DNA of 64,000 nucleotides, taken from contig NZ_CP060705.1 in NCBI RefSeq assembly GCF_003048835.2, positions 930,001-994,000 on the forward strand, given 5' to 3'. This document shows positions 34,703 through 44,216 of the stretch, one piece after another. Below the pieces are notes generated by a model. It searched no databases. It was not told the origin of the DNA and saw only the letters and a list, made by a program, of their open reading frames with translations. Source of the stretch: Campylobacter concisus (GTDB taxonomy: Bacteria > Campylobacterota > Campylobacteria > Campylobacterales > Campylobacteraceae). The position numbers and the translations under genes were made by a program. Position 1 is the stretch's first letter, and every line of letters starts with the position of its first letter.

Positions 34703-36736
34703 TTAAGCTTCCTCTTTTGCCATGCCAGCCTCTATCAAAAACCTGCTTGGCTGATAATTGACCTTCTTTATCTTGTCGTATTTTGCATAGCTTAGATAAA
34801 GCTCATCTTTAGCCCTTGTTACTGCTACGTAAAAGAGCCGCCTCTCCTCTTCTAGGCTGCCGCCCATGCTCATTAGCTTTAAATTTGGAAAGCGGTTTTG
34901 CGCGAGATCTACTATGAAAACTTGGTCAAACTCAAGCCCCTTGCTCGCATGCACGCTAAGCAAGCTAACGCCCTGCCCTTCGCTCATCTCGTTGCTTCCA
35001 AGGGCTAAGAAGTTGTAAAATTTGCTGATATCTTGATACTTTTTAGCTAGCTCGCTTAGTACCACGCTCTTTGCCATTATGCGCTCTTTGACCTCTTCTT
35101 TGAGCGCGAGATCAACATTGCCATTTTTTAGAGTTGCCCTTTTTGTGCTGATGTTTTCGACGATTAACGAGTAAATTTTGCTAGTTTTTATCTCATTTAT
35201 CATCGTGGCTGGCTTTGAGATATTTCTCATGCCTCTTAAAAAGTTGTAAATTTCATATAAAAACTGTGCCCCACTCTCGCTTAGCTTTTGCAGTTTTAGC
35301 ACAGGGTGTCCTAGAAATTTATCGCTAAAGCCAAGTTTAGAAAACCTCGAAACCTCGGCAAATTCATCAAGGTCGTCAAAAAGGCCAAGCTGGTAGTTTC
35401 GCCTTTTGTTTGATGAGATATTTACGCTCTCGTCTGGCTCAACTATCCCTTTTATCAAATTTCCATGCCCAAGCTTAAGCAGTGCGTCAAAAATTTCCTT
35501 GCTAACTGCGCTACCAACGCCTTTTGCGTATTCGCAGATGTGGATAAATGCCATTATATCTTTTGGATTGACATAAATTCCCATGATATCGATGAGCGCC
35601 TTGATCTCGCGGCTCTCAAAGAAGCTCACCCCACCCTTTCGCTTTGAGCCGATACCTCGCTCTTTTAGCGCGACCTCGATGCCATCGGCTGATGAGTTAT
35701 TTCTAAAAATTATGGCGATATTTTCTCTATTAAATGGCGAAAATGAGATGATATCGGCGATATTTTGATACTGGTCAAAAAGCTCGTTATAGACAAGCAA
35801 CCTTGGAGGCTTAAAATTTCCCTCGCGGCTAACTGTGAGGTGCTTTTCATAAAGCCTTGGATTGTTGTTTATGACCTTGTTTGCAAGGGCAAGTATGCTT
35901 GAGCTTGAGCGGTAATTTACATTTAAAGCGTAGATATTTGCGTTTGGGAAGCGATCTTTAAATGAGCCTATGATCTCGATATTTGCGCCGTTAAATGCGT
36001 AAATGCTCTGGTCAAAATCGCCCACACAAAATAGGCTCTTTGTCTTAAATGCGTCTATGAGGCTGCCTTGAAGGGTGTTTGTATCTTGATACTCGTCGAT
36101 CAAAATTTCATCATAAGCTAAATTTGCCCCATTTTTTAGCTCGTCGCGCATTTTTATAAGAAGGTCGTTAAAATCAGCGTAAGAAAATTTAGCCTTTTCG
36201 GCCTCAAACTCCTCTAAGACATCTTCATAAATTTCAGCATAAACGCCCTGCTCTTCGCTCTTTGCGCTTATCCATTTGCCAAAAGTTGTGCCTTGCTCGC
36301 TGTTTTGAAATAGCGAATAAAGGTCGTATAGATAGGCTCCGCCGTAAGGCTTGACGTCGCTTAAATGGTAAAATTTACGCCTCTCAACAAGACTTTTTAA
36401 AAGCGTCTTTAGCTCGCTAGGCTGCTTTAGCGTGACGCCTTTATCAAGACTTTTTAAAAGCGAAAATGAGACCGAGTGAAAGGTGCCTGCGGTGATTTTT
36501 GAGGTGATTTGTTTATCAAAATACCTATTTAAACGTTCTATCATCTCGCTGGCTGCTTTGTTTGTAAAGGTTAGAAGCAAAATTTTCTCTGGCGCAACGC
36601 CTAAATTCAAAAGATGAGCTATGCGTGCGACTATGGTGCTAGTCTTGCCAGTGCCAGCTGAAGCGATGATGAGATTGTGTCCAAATGGCGCAGTTGCGGC
36701 GGTGTATTGTTCTTTGTTTAACCTAGATAAGGGCAT
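34703..36736 (-). CDS. UvrD/Rep-type ATP-dependent DNA helicase
   Basis: A 677-residue superfamily 1 helicase. Visible motifs: LNKEQYTAATAP (Q motif), Walker A IIASAGTGKTSTI, motif Ia LTFTNKAASEMIERL, motif II IDEYQDTN, motif III VGDFDQSIYAFNGA, motif IV/V region LLSVHASKGLEFDQVFIVDL and motif VI EERRLFYVAVTRAKDELYLSY. It unwinds DNA in repair or replication restart. Start ATG follows GAGGAAGAC. Divergent from pbpC with 65 bases between them. It could be Rep-, PcrA- or UvrD-like; I do not choose. Confidence 0.9.
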   Translation of the reverse strand: MPLSRLNKEQYTAATAPFGHNLIIASAGTGKTSTIVARIAHLLNLGVAPEKILLLTFTNKAASEMIERLNRYFDKQITSKITAGTFHSVSFSLLKSLDKGVTLKQPSELKTLLKSLVERRKFYHLSDVKPYGGAYLYDLYSLFQNSEQGTTFGKWISAKSEEQGVYAEIYEDVLEEFEAEKAKFSYADFNDLLIKMRDELKNGANLAYDEILIDEYQDTNTLQGSLIDAFKTKSLFCVGDFDQSIYAFNGANIEIIGSFKDRFPNANIYALNVNYRSSSSILALANKVINNNPRLYEKHLTVSREGNFKPPRLLVYNELFDQYQNIADIISFSPFNRENIAIIFRNNSSADGIEVALKERGIGSKRKGGVSFFESREIKALIDIMGIYVNPKDIMAFIHICEYAKGVGSAVSKEIFDALLKLGHGNLIKGIVEPDESVNISSNKRRNYQLGLFDDLDEFAEVSRFSKLGFSDKFLGHPVLKLQKLSESGAQFLYEIYNFLRGMRNISKPATMINEIKTSKIYSLIVENISTKRATLKNGNVDLALKEEVKERIMAKSVVLSELAKKYQDISKFYNFLALGSNEMSEGQGVSLLSVHASKGLEFDQVFIVDLAQNRFPNLKLMSMGGSLEEERRLFYVAVTRAKDELYLSYAKYDKIKKVNYQPSRFLIEAGMAKEEA

Positions 36737-36762
36737 GTCTTCCTCTTTTTTAAAAAGGTCTA

Positions 36763-36768
36763 ATTATA
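36763..36768 (-). promoter_or_regulatory. Probable -10 box for the helicase gene
   Basis: TATAAT on the minus strand, 27 bases before the helicase ATG, leaving a leader of about 20 bases with a good ribosome site (GAGGAAG). Confidence 0.5.
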
Positions 36769-36788
36769 GCTACTTAAACTTTAACAGC

Positions 36789-36794
36789 TATAAT
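36789..36794 (+). promoter_or_regulatory. Probable -10 box for pbpC, giving a leaderless mRNA
   Basis: Perfect TATAAT, with only 7 bases between it and the pbpC ATG at 36802. Transcription normally starts about 7 bases after a -10 box, so the mRNA would begin at or next to the A of the start codon. No Shine-Dalgarno is present. Confidence 0.5.
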
Positions 36795-36801
36795 CACGCC
36801 G

Positions 36802-38970
36802 ATGAAAAAGTTTAAATTTCTAAAATTTCTTGCCCTATTTTTGGCTCTAATGGTCGGTATTTTTTTGATACTGGATCAAATTTATCCACTAAATTTAGAC
36901 ACACTAAAAAAAGACGAAGCCAAAATTTTGCTTGATAAAAATGGCGAGATCATAAATATGAAGCTTAGCAGCGACGGAATTTGGAGATTTCACGAGCAAA
37001 GCTTTCCAAATTCGCTAAAACAATGCGTCGTGCTTTTTGAAGATAGATACTTTTACTACCATTTTGGCGTAAATTTTGCCTCCATTTTTAGAGCGTTTTT
37101 TCACAACCTAAGAAGCGACAACCGCATAGGGGCTAGCACTATTACGATGCAAGTAGCCAGGATGCTGGAGCCTGGAGATCGAAGCTATAAAAATAAGATA
37201 AAAGAAATTTTTAGAGCATTTCAGCTCGAGCTTCACTTTAGCAAGGATGAAATTTTAAATTTATACCTAAATTTAGCCCCATATGGCGGCAATATCGAGG
37301 GAGCAAAGGCGGCAAGCTTCTTTTACTTTGGCAAAGAGCTAAACGAGCTTAGCTACGCTCAGGCCGCACTTTTAAGCACGATCCCTAAAAATCCAAATAA
37401 AAATAGACTTGACCGCGTCTCAAACATAAACGCCCTAAAAAACAGGGTCATAAAGATGCTTTACAAGGCAAATTTAATCGATCTTAGTGCCTTTAAAAGG
37501 GCTCAAGCTGAGCCATTTAAAAATGTAAGGATAAGAGCCGTCGTAAATGCAGGCGACTACGCAAATGTCGCTTTTAAAAACCAAATCGCAAAGGCAAGTT
37601 TGGATCTAAATTTGCAAAAAGATATGCTTAAAATTTTAAAAGATGCGATGTTTTCGCTAAAGGCTAAAAATGCAAATAATGCCGCAGCCGTGGTCATCGA
37701 CAATAAAAAAATGAGCGTTGTTGCATTTATCGGCTCGCATGATGAGCGTGCGCGTGATGGCAAAAACTCTGCCCTAAATATGAAACGAAACACCGGCAGC
37801 ACGCTAAAGCCTTTTATCTACTCGCTTGCACTTGATAGCGGGCTTATCACGCCAAATTCCCAGCTAATTGACACGCAAATTTATGTAAATGAATATGTAC
37901 CAAAGAACTTTAGTAATGACTTTTTGGGGCTTGTAAGCGCAAAAGACGCTCTGAATTTTAGCCTAAATATCCCAGTTATAAATTTAGACTTAAAGCTAAA
38001 AGACAACTCGCTTTATGAGCTGCTTGAAAAGGTAAATTTAGTTGATGAAAACAAGGAATTTTACGGCTCTTCGATAGTTTTAGGTAGTGCTGAGATGAGC
38101 CTGCTTGATCTTGCGCATCTTTATACAATATACGCAAATGAGGGCGTTTATAGGCCGCTTGAGTTTGCTGGGAAAAACTATAAAAATGAAGATAAAAACA
38201 TAACCCTCATCTCGCCTCAAAGCGCCTATCTAACCGCTAAAATGATGAGCGAGGCCTCAAGGTCATATCTAAAAAATGCTTGGCAATACGCGCAAAACAC
38301 GCCAAAGATCGCCTTTAAAACAGGCACAAGTGCAAACTCACGCGATCTTTACGCCATAGGAGTTGATGAGGACTACACAATAGCTGTCTGGGTGGGCAAC
38401 TTTAACGCCGAAAAAACTGACAAGCTAACTGGGCTAAATGACGTTTCAAAGATCGTTTTTGACATGTTTAAGATCACGGCGCAAAGGCAAAATTTAGAGT
38501 TTATGAGCGAGCCAGAGGGCATCGAAAAAGTGCCAACCTGCCTTGATGCTTTTAGCTATGAAACATGCAAAAAAACGGCGCTTGATGATAGGATAGTTGG
38601 AGTTAAACTGCAAGATAAGTGCGAGAGTTTAAGGGGCGAGGAGCTTGAGTTTTTGATAAAAAATGGCTTTTTAGACAAAAATGGGGTCAAAAATAGCCCT
38701 TGTGCTGAAGTCTTTAAAGATAAAAAGCCAGTTTTTGCCTATCCGTATGACGGCGAAGAGATCGTGACAGATGAAAATGTAACACAAATTATGCTAAAAT
38801 GCTACGCGTTTTTAGGTGATGAAATTTACCTAAAAGTGGATGATTTGAACTTTTCTAAGATAGAAAATGCAAGTGAAAAAAGGCTAGATCTAACTCTTGG
38901 CGAGCACACTTTAAAATGCCTTGATCAAAACTCAAATCAAAGTGAAATAACAATAAAACTAAGGAGATAA
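36802..38970 (+). CDS. pbpC: Penicillin-binding protein 1C
   Basis: A 722-residue bifunctional peptidoglycan synthase anchored by one N-terminal span (residues 9-24). Glycosyltransferase domain: LFEDRYFYYHFGVN carries the catalytic Glu near residue 79, followed by GASTITMQVARML and NLAPYGGNIEGAKAAS. Transpeptidase motifs: STLK (in RNTGSTLKPFIYS, about residue 332), SLN (NFSLNIPV, about 390) and KTGTS (about 509). The last 100 residues form the PbpC-type C-terminal domain. The A2M gene starts one base after its stop; this pairing is common in bacteria. Confidence 0.94.
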   Translation: MKKFKFLKFLALFLALMVGIFLILDQIYPLNLDTLKKDEAKILLDKNGEIINMKLSSDGIWRFHEQSFPNSLKQCVVLFEDRYFYYHFGVNFASIFRAFFHNLRSDNRIGASTITMQVARMLEPGDRSYKNKIKEIFRAFQLELHFSKDEILNLYLNLAPYGGNIEGAKAASFFYFGKELNELSYAQAALLSTIPKNPNKNRLDRVSNINALKNRVIKMLYKANLIDLSAFKRAQAEPFKNVRIRAVVNAGDYANVAFKNQIAKASLDLNLQKDMLKILKDAMFSLKAKNANNAAAVVIDNKKMSVVAFIGSHDERARDGKNSALNMKRNTGSTLKPFIYSLALDSGLITPNSQLIDTQIYVNEYVPKNFSNDFLGLVSAKDALNFSLNIPVINLDLKLKDNSLYELLEKVNLVDENKEFYGSSIVLGSAEMSLLDLAHLYTIYANEGVYRPLEFAGKNYKNEDKNITLISPQSAYLTAKMMSEASRSYLKNAWQYAQNTPKIAFKTGTSANSRDLYAIGVDEDYTIAVWVGNFNAEKTDKLTGLNDVSKIVFDMFKITAQRQNLEFMSEPEGIEKVPTCLDAFSYETCKKTALDDRIVGVKLQDKCESLRGEELEFLIKNGFLDKNGVKNSPCAEVFKDKKPVFAYPYDGEEIVTDENVTQIMLKCYAFLGDEIYLKVDDLNFSKIENASEKRLDLTLGEHTLKCLDQNSNQSEITIKLRR

Positions 38971-38971
38971 A

Positions 38972-41900
38972 ATGCAGCAAAAAGCGCTACTTCTAGCACT
39001 TTTAGGAGCAGTAAATTTATATGCTTTAAGTCTAAATGGCAATGTCGAGGTGAAGTCGCCTTTAAGCGTGGAATTTGGGCTAGAAGATGATGTTAGCAAA
39101 AATCTCATAGGCACACTAAGCGAGAAAAAGATTATCTCGTGCGAGCCAGCACTAAGTGGCACGGTGAAATTTAACGCTCAAAGCCTTACACTTTTTACAA
39201 AAGATATGCACGCAGGTGCTGAATATAGCTGTAAGTTAGAAAATGGCAGTAGCGCTAGCTTTGAGACGAAAGAATTTGCGCTTGAGAAGATAGAAAAGCT
39301 CACTGATAGTAAATTTATCCTTAAATTTAATGACGAAGTTAGTGAAGAGCTTGTGAAAAAAATAGCCGTAAAAGGCGCAAGCTTTAACGCCTTGCAGCTC
39401 TCTCAAAACAGCTTTGAGCTTGATCTTGATAAAAATATAAGCGAGCCTGTTTTTGAGTTTGGAGAAAATTTTGAGAGTAAATTTGGCGCTAAGCTTGCAG
39501 GCGATGGCGTGGTGAAATTTAGTGAGCAAGTAAGCAGTGAGAGCGTAAATATAAATGCCGAAGCTAAAAGCTTTGAGATAGCTAAAATCTATCCAGCAAG
39601 CCTAGATAACGGCATCTTGGCATTTAGAATTTATCTAAAAGAGTGGCTAAGTGACGATAATAATCTAAAGAAATTTATAAAGATCAAAGGCGTAAAAAGC
39701 TTTAGCATAAGCGACGTGTCATATAAAAATGATGATGAGAACGGCGCGCCAAATTCTGAGCTTGATGGGTATGATTATTACATCGATATCACAAGCGATG
39801 AGTTTAAACCACAAAATAGCTACGAGATCACGATAAAACCGGGCTTTGGAGACGATAGAAATGTCGTAAGAGAGGCTAAAACCTACGAGGTGGTCGCTAG
39901 TAACTTCACTCCATTTGCAAATTTCACAAATGAAGAGCCTTATATCTCAAGCGTTGGCGAGATCGGCATTAGAAGTGCAAATTTACCTGAGCTAAATGTG
40001 AGCGTTGAAAAGTTAAGCGATCAAAATTTTAGATACTTTTTAAATTTCAACGACAATAGCGAAGATTTAAGCAACTTTAGCTCAAAAGTAGCAAGCAAAA
40101 GCTACAAGCTAGAAGGTGCATTAAACGAAATTTCACTAAATAAGATCAAACTTGACTTTGCAGGAGCAGGAGACGGAGTTTATAAGATAAGCTTAAACTA
40201 CGGCAAAGATAAGAGCGTCTCAAAGGTCGTCTATCTAAGCGACATCGCCATAAATGCAAAGCTTGGCAAGGATGAAATTTTTGTCTTTGCAAACCGCCTT
40301 GGCGAAAACACAATGCTACCAAACGCAAATGTAAAAATTTATGGCAAAAGAAACGAAGAGATCGCAGTTGGCGCGACAAATGATGTTGGCGTCTTTAAAT
40401 TTAACAAAAAAGATATCTACAAAGAGATCTCATCAGTCGTCGTCTCACTTAGCAAGGAGCAAAATTTCCTCATCATAAAAGATGGCGAAGCGCTAAATGA
40501 GGCAAAGCTCATCAGTCAAAATCCAAGCGAGAACATCGATGCTTACACACATTTTGCCTCAAATATCATAAGACCAAACGAAAGCTTAAAAGGAGCAATT
40601 TATCTAAGAGATAGGGACTTTAACCCGCTTAAAAATATGCCAGTTAAGATCAAATTTATCGATCCGCAAGGCAAAAGTAGCGCCCAGATCACGCAAAATA
40701 CAAATGATGTTGGCATGATAAATTTCGAAAAAGAAATTTTAAGCGATCTAAGCGGTAGATTTAACATGCAGATAATCTACGCTAGCAAAGTGATAGCGAG
40801 TGTGCCATTTTACGTCGAGAGCTTCGTGCCAAACAAGATAAAAAATAACATAGCCATAGATGCGGATAAATTCTTTGCAAACGAGCTAGTAAAGGTAAAT
40901 TTAACAAGTAGTTATCTTTTTGGCGGAGCAGCTAGCGACTTAGCTGGCAGTATGCAGGTTAGCTTCTTTGATGATGAGTATAAAAATAGCGAATTTAAAG
41001 AGTATAAATTTAAAAACGACACTCTAAAAGCGGCTGCCTATCCAAGCATAGAAAATGATCTAACTCTTTCAAAAGATGGCAAATCAAGCCAGATGATAGA
41101 TCTTAGCTTTAACACCAAAAACGCACCATCAATAATAAAAGGTGTCATAAATTTCAACGTAAATGACGATGGCAAAAACGTAAGTGACGCAAAAAGCTTT
41201 ACGCTCTATCCTTATAAAGATATGGTTGGCATCGCTGCTAGCACGGCATTTGCTGATCCAAATGAAGATGTAAAGATAAGAACAGTAGTTATTGATATGT
41301 CAAGCCAAAAGGCAGTGAAGTCAAATTTGAAATTTGATATAAAACGTGTCTCATGGCAGTATCAAAGGGACGCAAACGGCTATATAAAATGGATCCAAAC
41401 ACTTGAAGATGTGGATAGCTTTTATAAAAATAGTGGCGAGTTTAGCTATAAATTTACGCAAAGTGGCTCATACGTCATCACTGCTACAAATTTAGTAAGT
41501 GGTGCGAGCACGAGCCTTGATATGGACGTGAGCGGCTACAACTACTCAACCCTAGCACCTACAAAAGAGCTTAGCAAGTCTCAGATCAAGCTAAACAAAA
41601 GTGTCTATAAAAAAGGCGACGAGCTAAGCGCAGACATAAGCTCAGCCATAAAAGAAGGCATCGCGCTTGTCACGCTTGAAGATGCAGGTGTCAAAGCCTA
41701 CAAGGTCGTCAAGATCAAAAACAACTCAGCAAACGTTAAATTTAAGCTCGACTTTGACTTTAGTGGCCTTTATGTGAGCGCAAATATCTACCGCATGACT
41801 GACACTGGGCTAACTCCGTTTAGAACCTACGGCAAGGTCTATGCAAACGGCGATAAATCTTCAAGAAAGATAGAGCTTACTCTTAATGCGCCAAAAAGTG

Positions 41901-44095
41901 CAAAGAGCGATGAAAATATCAAAATTTCACTAAAAACAAAGCCAAAAGCTTATGTAAATTTATTTATTACAGATGTTGGCGTGCTTGATATCACTTCGCA
42001 AAAACCAGCCGATCCGCTTAAGTTTTTTGACAAAATTTTACCTGATGGCGTCTTTGACTACGACATTTACAATATGCTCACAAACTACAAGGTCGAGGGC
42101 AAAACGCTAAGCTTTGGCGGTGATGCCGCGGCGATGGCTGTGGCGGCAAAAATGGCAAAACACGCAAGCCCAGTTGATAGCAAAAATGTAAAAACTTATG
42201 CAAATTTAGTGAGCCTTCAAGCAGACGACAAAGGCGAAATTTCATACGAATTTAAAACACCAAATGGCTTTAACGGCGCAGTTAGAGTAGATGCTGTGGC
42301 AAATGACGCAACTGCAATGAATGCCGTAAATAGCGAGATAAAAGTAAAAGATGATGTGATTATTAAGCCAAGCGCTTTAGTTTATCTTTTAAAAGGCGAT
42401 GAATTAAGCGCAAATTTAAGGCTTATAAATACGACAAATACGGACAAAAACCTTACTATAAACATCGTAGCAAGTAAAAATTTAAACATCAAAACGCAAG
42501 AAAAAGCTAACCTAAAGCCGCTTGAAAACAAGGCGTTTGTGCTTAAAATTTCAGCCCTTGAAACAGGTGCTGGCGAATACAATATAACAGTAAGCGACAA
42601 AAATAGCTCAAAAATGCTTCAAAATTTACTAGACGTCATTAGTCCTTATACGATCAGCACCTACGCAAAGAGCAGTGTCTTTGACAAAGAGAGTAAAATT
42701 TCACTTCCAAAAGGCTATCAGGATGTGAGTGTTGATGCGTCAAGCTCGGCCTCAAGCGTGCTTTTAGCAGCTTCAAAGAATTTAGTAGAGTATCCTTACG
42801 GATGCGCGGAGCAAAGGAGTTCAAGACTGCTTGCGCTTTTAAATTTAAAACCAAAAGATGAGCTTGAAAAAAATGACCAAAAGAGATTTATCGTTAGCGG
42901 CATAGATGAGCTAGTTAAGATGCAAAAACCAGATGGTAGCTTTGGCTACTGGAGCGATCTAGGCGAGACAAATGCATTTGCAAGTATCTTTGCAACTGAT
43001 GTTTTACTTGATCTTAGCGAGGCTGGATATGAGGTAAGCAATGGCGTCAAACAAAATGCGCTAAACTCTCTCTTAAAATACGCAAATAACGACCTTGAGG
43101 CACTTTACGCTCTTTATGTAAGCTCACGTGCAAATATGGCTGACAGATCGATCTTAAATAAAATTTACGACGACAAAGCCTACAATAAAACAGCACTAAG
43201 TAAATACCTAATGGCAGCAGCTCTAAAGCTAAACGGCCTAAATGACGAGGCAAAGGTCGCGCTAAAAGATATCAAAAATGCTAAAACAAGCGAAGAAAAT
43301 GCATCTGATTTTAGCTCAAAAGTAAGAGATAACGCCTTTATCTTATACTTGCACGCAAAATACTTTGAGAAAAACGACTACTCAGACGACCTTGCAAATT
43401 TCTTGATAGTAAATTTAAATGAGCTAAGCTCAACGCAAGAGCGTGCATTTGCCCTTAGAGCGCTAAATGCATACTTTGGCAAAGATAACGGTGAGAAAAA
43501 TAACAAATTTAAGCTTAGCTACAACGGCGAAAGTAAAGAATTTGACGGTCTTTTAAGCACGTCATTTACCACAAAAAATGGCGAATTTAGCATCGCTCCA
43601 CTAGGCTCAAACAAGCTCTACGCAACTATATTAAGCTACGCTTACTTGCCGCTTGATATTAGGCATAAGATCGAGCCAAAAGAGCTTGATATCTACCGCG
43701 TCTTTGTCGATGAAAAAGGCAAAGAGCTAGATCTAAATAGTCTAAAAGTAAATGACGTCATCTACTCAAAAGTGGTGATAAACTCAAAAACAATGGTCAG
43801 AAACGGCGTGATAAACGAGATCGTAAGTAGTTGCTTTGAGCCGATAAATGAAAATTTAAGCAACTTTAGCAAGAGCTTAAAAAACAGCTTACAAGTTGAG
43901 TATAAAAGCATAAAAGATGACCGCGTGCTAAGCTTTTACACTCTAAGTAGCGACGAAAAAGACGCCGTGCTTTACACACCTTATAGAGTAAGACTTGGCG
44001 GTAAATGTTCTCTTGGTGCAGTCACAACTGAAAATATGTACAACGAAAGACAAAACGACTACGACCTAGCCGTGAGAAGCTTTAACGTTAAATAG
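38972..44095 (+). CDS. Bacterial alpha-2-macroglobulin family protein with thioester
   Basis: A 1707-residue exported protein, thought to trap proteases in the periplasm and to work with PbpC in cell-wall repair. The signal peptide is MQQKALLLALLGAVNLYALS, with no lipobox Cys, unlike many bacterial A2Ms that are lipoproteins. Multiple beta (MG) domains precede the thioester motif YGCAEQR near residue 1278, followed by an alpha-alpha toroid domain (SRLLALLNLKP to about residue 1560). CAEQ keeps the Cys and Gln that form the thioester, so it should be active. It has a strong ribosome site (AAGGAG) and is translationally close to pbpC. Confidence 0.92.
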   Translation: MQQKALLLALLGAVNLYALSLNGNVEVKSPLSVEFGLEDDVSKNLIGTLSEKKIISCEPALSGTVKFNAQSLTLFTKDMHAGAEYSCKLENGSSASFETKEFALEKIEKLTDSKFILKFNDEVSEELVKKIAVKGASFNALQLSQNSFELDLDKNISEPVFEFGENFESKFGAKLAGDGVVKFSEQVSSESVNINAEAKSFEIAKIYPASLDNGILAFRIYLKEWLSDDNNLKKFIKIKGVKSFSISDVSYKNDDENGAPNSELDGYDYYIDITSDEFKPQNSYEITIKPGFGDDRNVVREAKTYEVVASNFTPFANFTNEEPYISSVGEIGIRSANLPELNVSVEKLSDQNFRYFLNFNDNSEDLSNFSSKVASKSYKLEGALNEISLNKIKLDFAGAGDGVYKISLNYGKDKSVSKVVYLSDIAINAKLGKDEIFVFANRLGENTMLPNANVKIYGKRNEEIAVGATNDVGVFKFNKKDIYKEISSVVVSLSKEQNFLIIKDGEALNEAKLISQNPSENIDAYTHFASNIIRPNESLKGAIYLRDRDFNPLKNMPVKIKFIDPQGKSSAQITQNTNDVGMINFEKEILSDLSGRFNMQIIYASKVIASVPFYVESFVPNKIKNNIAIDADKFFANELVKVNLTSSYLFGGAASDLAGSMQVSFFDDEYKNSEFKEYKFKNDTLKAAAYPSIENDLTLSKDGKSSQMIDLSFNTKNAPSIIKGVINFNVNDDGKNVSDAKSFTLYPYKDMVGIAASTAFADPNEDVKIRTVVIDMSSQKAVKSNLKFDIKRVSWQYQRDANGYIKWIQTLEDVDSFYKNSGEFSYKFTQSGSYVITATNLVSGASTSLDMDVSGYNYSTLAPTKELSKSQIKLNKSVYKKGDELSADISSAIKEGIALVTLEDAGVKAYKVVKIKNNSANVKFKLDFDFSGLYVSANIYRMTDTGLTPFRTYGKVYANGDKSSRKIELTLNAPKSAKSDENIKISLKTKPKAYVNLFITDVGVLDITSQKPADPLKFFDKILPDGVFDYDIYNMLTNYKVEGKTLSFGGDAAAMAVAAKMAKHASPVDSKNVKTYANLVSLQADDKGEISYEFKTPNGFNGAVRVDAVANDATAMNAVNSEIKVKDDVIIKPSALVYLLKGDELSANLRLINTTNTDKNLTINIVASKNLNIKTQEKANLKPLENKAFVLKISALETGAGEYNITVSDKNSSKMLQNLLDVISPYTISTYAKSSVFDKESKISLPKGYQDVSVDASSSASSVLLAASKNLVEYPYGCAEQRSSRLLALLNLKPKDELEKNDQKRFIVSGIDELVKMQKPDGSFGYWSDLGETNAFASIFATDVLLDLSEAGYEVSNGVKQNALNSLLKYANNDLEALYALYVSSRANMADRSILNKIYDDKAYNKTALSKYLMAAALKLNGLNDEAKVALKDIKNAKTSEENASDFSSKVRDNAFILYLHAKYFEKNDYSDDLANFLIVNLNELSSTQERAFALRALNAYFGKDNGEKNNKFKLSYNGESKEFDGLLSTSFTTKNGEFSIAPLGSNKLYATILSYAYLPLDIRHKIEPKELDIYRVFVDEKGKELDLNSLKVNDVIYSKVVINSKTMVRNGVINEIVSSCFEPINENLSNFSKSLKNSLQVEYKSIKDDRVLSFYTLSSDEKDAVLYTPYRVRLGGKCSLGAVTTENMYNERQNDYDLAVRSFNVK

Positions 44096-44107
44096 CTATT
44101 TAAACTC

Positions 44108-44127
44108 TGGGGCGTTTAACCGCCCCA
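44108..44127. terminator. Hairpin after the A2M gene
   Basis: GC-rich stem TGGGGCG / CGCCCCA with a 6-base loop, 12 bases after the A2M stop and before valS. No long T-run follows. Confidence 0.6.
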
Positions 44128-44216
44128 AGCCCATATTTCCCCACTTTTGCAAAGATTTTTTTAAACAAATTTTAGATAACATTAAGCATTTTTTAAACGA
44201 AACTGAGGAGATAAAA

